The notes under the pieces are model-generated. The model was given only the letters and a program-made list of their open reading frames with translations, had not been told where the DNA came from and did not search any database. Positions 1-7,894 of a stretch of DNA of 64,000 nucleotides are shown here, piece after piece. Source of the DNA: Bifidobacterium goeldii. GTDB taxonomy: Bacteria; Actinomycetota; Actinomycetes; Actinomycetales; Bifidobacteriaceae. A program made the translations under genes and the position numbers. The stretch spans positions 1-64,000 of the forward strand of contig NZ_QXGL01000005.1 of NCBI RefSeq assembly GCF_003951095.1, in the 5' to 3' direction. Positions within the stretch are counted from its first letter, which is position 1, and every line of letters starts with the position of its first letter.

Positions 1-215
1 CCTGACCATCATTAACCACTCTCATGGACCCCAACACCAAACAAGCATCAAGGCGACAGTCAAACTGGCAATCATTAGACAAAAAGTAGTACAAACACAC
101 TCTTGAGTTCTCAAACCACCACCACACCAACAGGCAGCCAACCAACCAGGGGAAGGAAACCCGCCGTGCTGAGCGGCAACAGGTGAATAACTTACACGCA
201 ACTCAAGGAACATGC
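1..215 (-). promoter_or_regulatory. Probable rRNA operon leader and promoter (16S gene lies outside the window)
   Basis: Read on the minus strand, positions 115-96 give TTTGAGAACTCAAGAGTGTG, a block typical of actinobacterial rRNA operon leaders and spacers near boxA-type sites. Upstream of it is a promoter-like pair: TTGCAT (minus strand of 212-217) and TAAGTT (minus strand of 189-194), separated by 17 nt. No rRNA sequence is present at higher coordinates, so this is a leader and not a 16S-23S spacer; the rRNA genes would begin to the left of base 1. Short frames through the region look non-coding. The leader identity rests on recalled family sequence and is not proven here. Confidence 0.5.
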
Positions 216-445
216 AAATCAGCATCACAAATAACGCCGCAAAACGTTGCAACGCCGGCGTTCTATCGGCGTGTCGCAAATCGGCCACATCGGGGCTTAT
301 CCACGCCGTTACTGCCCAAGATACGCCGCATATACGCCGCGCAATCCCCAATATCCAAAAATATGAGATGCGTTTACCGAAATATCTTCTTCACTCAGCA
401 CTCTCGCCGTGCCACCGTTCATGCAACGCGGGTATACCTGTATCT

Positions 446-1201
446 ATGACGAAAAAGATTGCAGTATTAACCGGCGCGGGCATCTCAACGTCCGCAGGTA
501 TCCCTGACTTCCGTGGTCCAGATGGCGTATGGACCAAGCACCCCGAGCAAATGAGCGTCTACGACATCGACGCATTCCTTGCCAACAAAGAGGAGCGCGA
601 ATACTCGTGGCGCTGGCAAAAAGAATCCCCTGTGTGGAACGCGCAGCCGGGCACCGCGCACAAAGCACTCGTCAAACTAGAAAAAGCTGGCATGCTGACA
701 CTACTGGCCACACAGAATTTCGACGCGTTGCATGAGAAAGCCGGTAACTCGCCGGACGTCATCGTCAACTTGCATGGCACAATCGGCACGTCGCACTGCA
801 TGAAATGCCACGCGAAATACAACACCGCCGACATCATGGCGCGCTTGGATGAAGAACCGGACCCGCACTGCCATCGCACGCTGCCGTACAGCGGCAATAT
901 GCCGTGCAATGGTTTGATCAAAACAGATGTCGTCTATTTTGGCGAAGCGCTGCCGGACGGCGCGATCGAAAAATCGTATGAGCGTGCCACCAAAGCCGAC
1001 GAACTGTGGGTAATCGGCTCGACGCTTGAAGTATTCCCTGCCGCGAGCATTGTACCCGTCGCCGCGCAGGCAGGCGTGCCGATCACGATCATGAATATGG
1101 GCCGCACGCAATACGATCGACTCGCTACGCGACTGATCCGCGAGGACATCGCCGTCGCCCTGCCGAAGCTGGTGGACGAAACGATCGCGGAAGGCAAGTA
1201 A
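446..1201 (+). CDS. Sir2-family NAD-dependent protein deacylase (sirtuin)
   Basis: 251 residues, the usual size for a bacterial sirtuin that removes acyl groups from lysines using NAD+. The NAD-binding signature GAGIST..GIPDFRG is at residues ~9-25, TQNFDALH at ~90-97 and the catalytic-histidine motif LHGT follows near 111. Zinc ligands are seen as CMKC and then two further cysteines in PHCHRTLPYSGNMPC, a wider spacing than the usual CxxC second pair. The reading frame is open upstream to 212, but the sirtuin fold begins with MTKKIAVLTG at 446, so I chose that start although no clear Shine-Dalgarno precedes it. It converges on ilvA with a shared hairpin terminator. Confidence 0.9.
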   Translation: MTKKIAVLTGAGISTSAGIPDFRGPDGVWTKHPEQMSVYDIDAFLANKEEREYSWRWQKESPVWNAQPGTAHKALVKLEKAGMLTLLATQNFDALHEKAGNSPDVIVNLHGTIGTSHCMKCHAKYNTADIMARLDEEPDPHCHRTLPYSGNMPCNGLIKTDVVYFGEALPDGAIEKSYERATKADELWVIGSTLEVFPAASIVPVAAQAGVPITIMNMGRTQYDRLATRLIREDIAVALPKLVDETIAEGK

Positions 1202-1238
1202 GCGGCGGCGGTCAACAGCACAGACCACTCAGATACGC

Positions 1239-1270
1239 AAATGGCATCGCACTTTCATGCGATGCCATTT
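1239..1270. terminator. Bidirectional terminator between the sirtuin gene and ilvA
   Basis: Perfect 13-bp arms (AAATGGCATCGCA, 1239-1251, and its complement, 1258-1270) around a 6-nt loop. A-rich and T-rich ends flank the stem on both sides, as expected for an intrinsic terminator that serves two convergent genes. Confidence 0.8.
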
Positions 1271-1288
1271 TGTTGTGATGCGTCTGCG

Positions 1289-2554
1289 TCAGTAAATACG
1301 CTTCGGCTGGAAGCCAGCTTCCTTCAACGCCGCGAGGATGCGGTCGATGTGATCCGGTCCGTTCGTCTCGACGGTCACGCCAAGCGACACCGCGTTCGTG
1401 TAGTGGCCAGACGCCTTGAACTGATCGTGATCCAGCGCGATAACGTTCGCACGCTCCTTCGCCAGCAGCGTTGCCACCTTCACCAGCTGACCCGGCGTAT
1501 CCGGCAGCTCGACTTCGAAGTTCATGATGCGACCGCGCGCGATCATACCCTTCTGAATCACTGCGCCCATTGTCACCGTATCGATATTGCCGCCCGACAT
1601 AATCGGCACCACCACGTGCGGGCCGTGAGCAGACGCAAACTTACGAGAGCGCAGATTCAAGTGCTCGAGCGCAGCCAGCGACACTGCGCCAGCGGCTTCA
1701 ACGACCAGCTTGTGCTTTTCGAGCATGAGCAGAATCATCTCGTTGATATCGCGCTCGGTGACGGTCACCAGATCGTCAAGGAACTCGTTGAGCAGCGCGA
1801 ACGGCAGATCGCCCGGGTGCTTCACCGCCACGCCTTCAGCGGAAGTGACCACACGATCTGCAGGCACCACGCGGCCAGCAGCGAACGAGTTCTTGAACGC
1901 GGGGCTACCCTCCGGGATCGCGCCGATCACGCGCACTTCCGGCTTGAACGTCTTGATGGCGAGCGCCACACCGGCACCGAGGCCACCGCCGCCCAGCGGC
2001 ACGACCACATCGGTGACGTTCGGCACGTCTTCGAGGATTTCGAGGCCGATCGTGCCCTGGCCGCAGATGACCTCGTAATCGTCGAACGGCGGCACGAAGA
2101 TCATGCCCTGCGTTTCAGCGAGCTCAGCAGCATGGGCCGCAGCCTCGTCGAATACGTCGCCGTACAGCACCACGTCAGCGCCGTACGCTTTGGTGGCATC
2201 GACCTTCAATGGTGGGGTGATGGTCGGCATGCAGATTGTTGCCTTAGCGCCGCGCTCACGAGCCGCGTACGCTACGCCCTGCGCATGGTTGCCGGCGGAT
2301 GCGGTGACGATGCCGTGCGCGAGCTGTTCCTCGGATAGGGAGGCGATCTTGTTGTATGCGCCGCGAATCTTGAACGATCCGGTTACCTGAAGATTTTCCG
2401 GCTTGAGCAGAATCTCATGCCCAGTCATCTCTGACAGGACAGGCGACGGAATAATTTCGGTGTGGCGAGCGGTCCCCTTCAACCGTTCGGCGGCCTTTTT
2501 CAGTTCGGCCGCATGGTCACGCTGCAATGCTTTAAGGACGTCTTTCTGTTCCAT
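1289..2554 (-). CDS. ilvA: Threonine ammonia-lyase (threonine dehydratase)
   Basis: 421 residues. PLP-dependent enzyme converting threonine to 2-oxobutanoate and ammonia, the first step towards isoleucine. The PLP-lysine motif GSFKIRGAYNK is at ~60-70, the glycine-rich phosphate-binding loop GGGGLGAG is near 190, and PIMSGGNID lies near 315-325. The last ~85 residues (GRIMNFEVELPDTPGQL onward) form one ACT-like regulatory domain, so the protein is the short single-ACT type (TdcB-like length), not the long IlvA with a double regulatory domain. Biosynthetic versus catabolic use cannot be decided from sequence. No strong Shine-Dalgarno is seen before the ATG. Confidence 0.93.
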   Translation of the reverse strand: MEQKDVLKALQRDHAAELKKAAERLKGTARHTEIIPSPVLSEMTGHEILLKPENLQVTGSFKIRGAYNKIASLSEEQLAHGIVTASAGNHAQGVAYAARERGAKATICMPTITPPLKVDATKAYGADVVLYGDVFDEAAAHAAELAETQGMIFVPPFDDYEVICGQGTIGLEILEDVPNVTDVVVPLGGGGLGAGVALAIKTFKPEVRVIGAIPEGSPAFKNSFAAGRVVPADRVVTSAEGVAVKHPGDLPFALLNEFLDDLVTVTERDINEMILLMLEKHKLVVEAAGAVSLAALEHLNLRSRKFASAHGPHVVVPIMSGGNIDTVTMGAVIQKGMIARGRIMNFEVELPDTPGQLVKVATLLAKERANVIALDHDQFKASGHYTNAVSLGVTVETNGPDHIDRILAALKEAGFQPKRIY

Positions 2555-2583
2555 AAGCGGTAATTGTAAGCGGCGGTCTAGGC

Positions 2584-2619
2584 GAAGGTGGCGCGGATTC
2601 CATCATCTGCGCCACCTTC
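2584..2619 (-). terminator. Hairpin downstream of the GH13 gene
   Basis: 11-bp arms (GAAGGTGGCGC, 2584-2594, and its complement, 2609-2619) around a 14-nt loop, between the GH13 stop codon side and the ilvA start. There is no long U tract, so its strength as an intrinsic terminator is uncertain. Confidence 0.45.
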
Positions 2620-2657
2620 CACCTCGCTATTCGGCGCCAATCTGTATTACAGCGCGG

Positions 2658-4478
2658 TCACAGGCGGATAACGATGCCTTCCCACGGGTCGAGCTCGTTG
2701 TTAGCGAGAGACACCACCGCGTGCGATGCGCTGTGTGTGGCGATCACCACATCCGGCTCGGTAACACCATCGGCAACCAACTCGGCAGTATCGTGCGGCA
2801 GAGTGACTGTGCCGCCGGACAGGTTGACAACAGTGAGCAGACGTTCGCCGTCGAGCGCGCGTACGAACGCGTAAATATGCTCGTCGTCGGCGTCGATCAG
2901 TTTCCAGGAGCCGGCTGCCACGATCGGATTGTTGTGACGCAGAGCGATCAATTGCTGGTAGAACGCGTAGACAGAGTGAGGATCAGCAGTTGCAGCTGCC
3001 GCGTTGATGGTCACATGATTGTCGTTGACTGCGATCCACGGTTCGACTGCTGCGTCCGGCGTGGTAAAGCCGGCATACGTGGAATCATCCCACTGCATTG
3101 GCGTGCGCGAATTGTCACGACCGCGCGCGGCGATGCCAGCCAGCATTGACTCGGCCGACTGCACGTGGGCTTCTTCGACGCGCTGACGATACGCATTGAG
3201 TGATTCGAGATCGCGATACTGGTCAAGGCGCGTGAAGTGCGCGTTGGTCATGCCGAGTTCTTCACCCTGATACACGTATGGGGTACCACGGTGCATGTGC
3301 AACATCAGCGCGAGCGCTTTGGCAGAGCGCACGCGGGCCTCGTCGGTCGTGTCGTCACCCCAGCGGGAAACGACGCGCGGCTGATCATGGTTGCCGTCGA
3401 ACAGGCTAGCCCAGCCGACGCCCGCAACGGCGGTCTGGTAGCCGGCCATGATCTGCTTGAGACGCGGCAGGTCGAGCGGGCGCGGCTTCCACTTGGTGCC
3501 GTCGCAGTCGAAGTCGACGTGCTCAAACAAGAAGAGCATATCGAGTTCACCGTTTGCGGGGTCGGTGATGTGCTCGTTGCGCGCGGGTGTGATGCCGGGC
3601 GCTTCGCCCACGGTCATGAAGCCGCTGCGACCGTCGAAGACTTCGCGACGCATTTCGGCGAGGAATTCGTCTTGACGCGGGCCGTCTGCGCAGAACGGAT
3701 TCGGACTGGAGTAACCTTCTTCGCCGACCGGACCATCGGGGATTTCGGAGCCAACTTCGCCGGGGAGTTTGCCGTTCTTGTCCGTGCGCTTGGAAATCAG
3801 CGTGATGACATCCATGCGGAAGCCGTCAACGCCGCGGTCGAGCCACCAGTTCATCATGTCGTACACTGCGCGGCGCACTGCCGGGTTCTCCCAGTTCAAA
3901 TCCGGCTGCTTTTTGGAGAACTGGTGGAAGAAGTATTCGCCGCGTTCTGGGCAGTATTCCCATGCGGAACCCCCAAAGTAGGAGCCCCACTGGTTTGGCT
4001 CGGCGCCGGGCGTGCCAGGCGTGGTGCCGGGGCGCGCGGGGCGCCACCAATACCAATCGGCGTGCGGGTCGTTGGGATTTTTGGACGCTTGGAACCACGC
4101 GTGCTCGTCGGAAGTGTGGTTAACGACGAGATCCATGACAATTTTCAGCCCGCGCTGGTGCGCTTCGGCGATCAGCTCGTCCATGTCAGCGAGCGTGCCG
4201 AACAGCGGGTCGATGTCCTGATAGTCGGAGATGTCGTAGCCGTTGTCGTCTTGCGGGGACTTGTATACCGGGGATAGCCAGAGCACGTCGACACCAAGGT
4301 CAGCGAGATAGTCGAGGCGACTGGTGATGCCTTTGATATCGCCGAAGCCATCGCCGTTCGTGTCTTGGAAGGAACGTGGATAAATCTGGTAGACGACTGC
4401 GTTGGTCCACCACGGGTTTGGAGTTGCGCCGTTTGTGCGAACGGTGTCAGGAAGAGTTTGACGGTTGAACGAGGTCAT
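2658..4478 (-). CDS. GH13 alpha-glucosidase (oligo-1,6-/alpha-1,4-glucosidase type)
   Basis: 606 residues from the second ATG of an ATGATG pair; AAGGAG lies 6 nt before it, better spaced than for the first ATG. Cytoplasmic exo-acting glycoside hydrolase family 13. The four GH13 signatures are visible: DLVVNH (~117), GFRMDVI with the nucleophile Asp (~221), VGEAPG with the acid/base Glu (~291) and NHDQPR with the stabilising Asp (~363). The extra QPDLNWENP motif (~195) is typical of the oligo-1,6-glucosidase/alpha-glucosidase subfamilies. No signal peptide. It lies upstream of ilvA on the same strand, and the next gene upstream is GH36 alpha-galactosidase, so this is a small alpha-glycoside set. 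Exact linkage preference is not resolved. Confidence 0.9.
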   Translation of the reverse strand: MTSFNRQTLPDTVRTNGATPNPWWTNAVVYQIYPRSFQDTNGDGFGDIKGITSRLDYLADLGVDVLWLSPVYKSPQDDNGYDISDYQDIDPLFGTLADMDELIAEAHQRGLKIVMDLVVNHTSDEHAWFQASKNPNDPHADWYWWRPARPGTTPGTPGAEPNQWGSYFGGSAWEYCPERGEYFFHQFSKKQPDLNWENPAVRRAVYDMMNWWLDRGVDGFRMDVITLISKRTDKNGKLPGEVGSEIPDGPVGEEGYSSPNPFCADGPRQDEFLAEMRREVFDGRSGFMTVGEAPGITPARNEHITDPANGELDMLFLFEHVDFDCDGTKWKPRPLDLPRLKQIMAGYQTAVAGVGWASLFDGNHDQPRVVSRWGDDTTDEARVRSAKALALMLHMHRGTPYVYQGEELGMTNAHFTRLDQYRDLESLNAYRQRVEEAHVQSAESMLAGIAARGRDNSRTPMQWDDSTYAGFTTPDAAVEPWIAVNDNHVTINAAAATADPHSVYAFYQQLIALRHNNPIVAAGSWKLIDADDEHIYAFVRALDGERLLTVVNLSGGTVTLPHDTAELVADGVTEPDVVIATHSASHAVVSLANNELDPWEGIVIRL

Positions 4479-4549
4479 CATCGGCTCCTTCAGCTTCAAT
4501 GCGTACGACTCATAACTGTATATGTATCACATCTACTGTGGTGACGCTC

Positions 4550-4700
4550 CCCCAGTCGGCCTACGGCCGCCAGCCGTCCCGCAATTACGGACTCGCTGCG
4601 CGAGCGTTTTTCTGATTCGCTGTCGCTCATTCCTCACCTAAAAACGCCGCAGGCGTTTTCTCGACGGCTCGCCCTCAGCCGAGGGGGCCGAGGGCTACCG
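4550..4700. repeat. GC-rich hairpin mosaic repeat, copy 1
   Basis: Intergenic run of small GC-rich palindromes: CGGCCTACGGCCG, GACTCGCTGCGCGAGC, AAAACGCCGCAGGCGTTTT and CCCTCAGCCGAGGG. The same elements in reverse order and opposite strand recur at 49977-50240 between gyrA and gyrB (for example TAGGTGAGG..GAGCGACAGCGA and AAACGCC..GGCGTTT), so this is one dispersed repeat family. It separates the GH13 and GH36 genes. Confidence 0.7.
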
Positions 4701-4740
4701 CATACTCACTAATGTACGGCCGCATATGCGATGCGGAGTA

Positions 4741-7065
4741 TCACTGCCGAATGGCGGTGAACAACACCGATTGCGCTGGATGAATCGACGGCGGGCGCAG
4801 GCCGTAGGTCGCGAGCGCGCGACCGCTCATCAGCACGCCGTCCTTCGTCCACCAGCCGAGCGGCGACTGCCCGTTGCCGAGCTTCAGGCCATCCAGATCA
4901 AGATCGAGCCACAATGGCTGGATGCGGTACACGCCATCCGGGTCAAGCCCAGGCAAGCGCACGGGCGCGGCCGGGTAGGTTTGCCCGGTCGTCAGCTGCG
5001 TGAACCGGTAGAACGCGGCGGAACGGTCGGGCTTGACCATGCCGTCAACACGCACGGCCGAATCAGTGTCCGCGTGCACGCAGGTGTCGATTGCGAACCA
5101 GGCGCGGTGCTTCTTGAATTCGGCGATCCACTCGCCCAGCTTCGCGACGGCGTCTGCCGGCTCCTTGAGCAGATTCCATTCGACGCCCATATGCCCAAAG
5201 AACGCCATCGTCATGCGCAGCTCCTGGCTGGTGGCGCGCTGCGTGGAGTGCGCGGGGCTGGCTCCCACGTGCTCGCCCATCATGAACGGCGGCACGAGCA
5301 GCGACGTGTAGCGCTGGATGTCGGCGCGCTCGACCGGGTCTACGCAGTCAGATACCCAAATACGATCCGCAAACTCAAGAATACCGAGGTCGACGCGCCC
5401 GCCGCCGGACGAGCAGCTTTCGATCTCGAGCCCTGGGTGCGCGGCTTTGAGATCGCGGAAGATGCGGTAGACGGCGAGCGTCTGCGCGTGCACAGCCGGG
5501 CGGCCGGTGCGCGGCGAGACCGCTTCGGTGACGAGCTTGTTGTGATCCCACTTGATGTAGTCGATACCGAGCTCGCTCACCAAAGCATCCATCGCACCGA
5601 ACACATAGTCGTACGCGTCTGGATTGGTGAGATCAACAACCTGCTGCGAGCGCCCTTGCATTGGCAGGCGGCCTGCGGTCGGGCGCAAAACCCAGTCGGG
5701 ATGCGCGCGGTACATATCAGAATCAGGGTTCACCATCTCCGGCTCGAACCACAGACCGAATTCCATGCCTTTGCCGTGCACGTAATCCGCCAACGCGCGC
5801 AGGCTCTTCGGACCGTCAGGCCACACGTCTTGCGCAATCTGCCAGTCGCCAAGACCACTAGTGTCGTCGCGGCGCGAGCCAAACCAACCGTCGTCTACAA
5901 CGAAGCGTTCGACGCCGGTCGCCGCAGCCTTGTCAGCGAGCGCGGTGAGCGTATCGTAATCGTGCTGGAAGTACACGGCCTCCCACGTGTTGAGAATGAC
6001 TGGGCGTGGTTTGACAACGAGCTGCGGGTGGCGCGATCGCAGATAGTGATGGAATCGCGCGGCGATTTCGTTCAATCCGTCGCCATACGATCCGTACACC
6101 CACGGGGTCGTGTATTCGTTGCCGCGCGCGAGTGTGATTTCGCCGCCGAGCAGCACTTCGCCGCCACCGATTACACCTTGCGTGTATGGCTGGCGTTCGG
6201 CGGAGAGCACGCTGTTACCACTCCAGCCGACGTGCACGGCGTACGCTTCGCCATGCTCGAAACCGAATCCGGGTACGCCTGCGGTGAGTAGCAGCGAGGC
6301 ATCGAAGTCGGGGCGACCGGCCATCGAGACCTTTTCGAAACGCCCGATGGTAAGCGGCTGGCGTTGCGGGCTGCGTTCGCGTAAGTGGTGGCCGGTGGTG
6401 GTGAGGATTTCGGTAGCGATCGCGGGCAGTGCGAAGCCGAGTTCGACCTGACCGATTTCGAGATCGGCAGCGTCACCGACAAGATTGGTAACCGTGAGCT
6501 GTTGACGAATCAGACCTGATTCGTCAAGCTCGCAGGTCCAGCGAATGCCCACACCTTGCTCAGCATCTTGCGCGCTCACCACAACAGTCGGCACGATGAT
6601 CGAGCTGCCATCTGCGTGCACGCCGGCAGCCACATCTACGGGCCGTGTCGCTACGTCTGCTTCCTTACCTTCTGGCACAGTATCGGGCACAAACCAGCCG
6701 TCGGATACGGGTTTTGAAACGGCAATATCCGTGACGGTGAACTTGCAGAACAGTTCAGCACCAGCGCGGCGAACAGAAAAGCGCGGGGCACCGATCCACG
6801 ATTCGGCCTGCGTGGGCAGGATGGATGGCCACGCGGTTTCGTCGAGCGCACCGGAGACGCGCTGCGGACGAAGAGCATCATACAAGCTCAGGATGGTGGA
6901 TTCGCGCGGAGCGGCGATCGGGCGCCCCCAATGCACCAGTCGCGGCAAATCATCGCCGGGGAATATCAATGCGAAAGCAACATTCGCGCTCGGCTGCTCG
7001 GCGTAGATCGCGGTGAGTTTCGTTCCGTCTGTTGCGGAACCATGGAATTGTTCGATAAGCGACAT
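4741..7065 (-). CDS. GH36 alpha-galactosidase
   Basis: 774 residues. Retaining alpha-galactosidase acting on raffinose-family oligosaccharides or melibiose in the cytoplasm (no signal peptide). The N-terminal half is a beta-sandwich; the catalytic barrel contains VVDDGWFGSRRDD, GLWFEPEM, the nucleophile in DYIKWDHNK (~506) and the acid/base Asp in WVSDCVD (~569), preceded by ESCSSGGGR. The frame is open 48 codons further upstream, but MSLIEQFHG at 7065 has AAGGAG 6-8 nt before it and starts at the usual place for the family. It is the only galactosidase of this type in the window and lies next to the GH13 alpha-glucosidase, which fits stepwise hydrolysis of galactosyl-sucrose sugars. Confidence 0.93.
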   Translation of the reverse strand: MSLIEQFHGSATDGTKLTAIYAEQPSANVAFALIFPGDDLPRLVHWGRPIAAPRESTILSLYDALRPQRVSGALDETAWPSILPTQAESWIGAPRFSVRRAGAELFCKFTVTDIAVSKPVSDGWFVPDTVPEGKEADVATRPVDVAAGVHADGSSIIVPTVVVSAQDAEQGVGIRWTCELDESGLIRQQLTVTNLVGDAADLEIGQVELGFALPAIATEILTTTGHHLRERSPQRQPLTIGRFEKVSMAGRPDFDASLLLTAGVPGFGFEHGEAYAVHVGWSGNSVLSAERQPYTQGVIGGGEVLLGGEITLARGNEYTTPWVYGSYGDGLNEIAARFHHYLRSRHPQLVVKPRPVILNTWEAVYFQHDYDTLTALADKAAATGVERFVVDDGWFGSRRDDTSGLGDWQIAQDVWPDGPKSLRALADYVHGKGMEFGLWFEPEMVNPDSDMYRAHPDWVLRPTAGRLPMQGRSQQVVDLTNPDAYDYVFGAMDALVSELGIDYIKWDHNKLVTEAVSPRTGRPAVHAQTLAVYRIFRDLKAAHPGLEIESCSSGGGRVDLGILEFADRIWVSDCVDPVERADIQRYTSLLVPPFMMGEHVGASPAHSTQRATSQELRMTMAFFGHMGVEWNLLKEPADAVAKLGEWIAEFKKHRAWFAIDTCVHADTDSAVRVDGMVKPDRSAAFYRFTQLTTGQTYPAAPVRLPGLDPDGVYRIQPLWLDLDLDGLKLGNGQSPLGWWTKDGVLMSGRALATYGLRPPSIHPAQSVLFTAIRQ

Positions 7066-7258
7066 TGCTGCTCCTTGGGCTGTTGCCGGACGGATGTTCT
7101 CGTACCAATTTCGTACCGATATCGATGGTACGTGATCACGCCGATTGCGGAGGTGCCGGCGCGCGCAGCGCGACTGAGGGAGCGTTACCACGGTCAACGC
7201 AATAACCATTCAACACAACGGCAAGTTTCGACATACACATCAAACGCGAAAAGCCTTC

Positions 7259-7747
7259 TTACCGCCGTGCAGCGAAGAAGTCAGCGAGCACCACCGCGCA
7301 CTCGTTCTCGCGCACGCCGCCGTACACTTCAGGCGTGTGACCGATGTGCGGGTCGCGCGGGATATCCCAAACGGAACCGCACGCGCCGAGCTTCGCATCC
7401 CACGCGCCGAACACGATACGTCCGACGTGAGTTTGCAAGCACGCGCCCGCACACATCGGGCAGGGTTCCAGTGTGACCACGAGCGTGCAGTCGGCGAGAT
7501 TCCAAGTACCGAGGTGTTCAGCAGCTGCGCGCATAGCCAGCACTTCGGCGTGCGCGAGCGGATCAGGTTCCCCTCCACCGCGCGCATTACGCCCTTCGCC
7601 GATCACTGTGCCGTCAGCATCCAATACGAGTGCACCAACCGGTACTTCGCCCTCGCTTGCCGCCGCCTGCGCCAACGTCAGTGCGCGCATCATCGCCTCG
7701 TCAATCGGCATGGAAGCAATCGTTGAAGCAGTTGGGAAAGCAGTCAT
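7259..7747 (-). CDS. tadA: tRNA-specific adenosine deaminase
   Basis: 162 residues, the usual length. Converts A34 to inosine in the tRNA-Arg(ACG) anticodon. Cytidine-deaminase fold: the zinc ligand and proton shuttle are in LAHAEVLAMRAA (HAE), and the other two zinc cysteines are in LEPCPMCAGA. The ATG at 7747 gives a short polar extension before MPIDEAMMRALTLA; a later methionine (near 7711) is a possible alternative start. It points away from the antiporter gene. I looked for an SRP RNA or tRNA-Ser next to it, as is common in actinobacteria, and saw neither. Confidence 0.92.
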   Translation of the reverse strand: MTAFPTASTIASMPIDEAMMRALTLAQAAASEGEVPVGALVLDADGTVIGEGRNARGGGEPDPLAHAEVLAMRAAAEHLGTWNLADCTLVVTLEPCPMCAGACLQTHVGRIVFGAWDAKLGACGSVWDIPRDPHIGHTPEVYGGVRENECAVVLADFFAARR

Positions 7748-7894
7748 GCAAGCCAGTGTACACGAGCGCTAACAGAGCGTGTTTTTGCAACCCGGTGCAA
7801 TCGCGCACCGCCCAGCGAGAAACGTAACATGGCGTGAAGCGCGAGGCTGATAGGCTGGACGCGCAAGGCCGGCCGCGCAAAGAAGGAGGAGACC

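Noticed and set aside
212..445. N-terminal 78-codon extension of the sirtuin frame
   Set aside because: It contains no conserved sirtuin sequence, has composition unlike the gene, and overlaps the likely rRNA promoter region; the family start is at 446.
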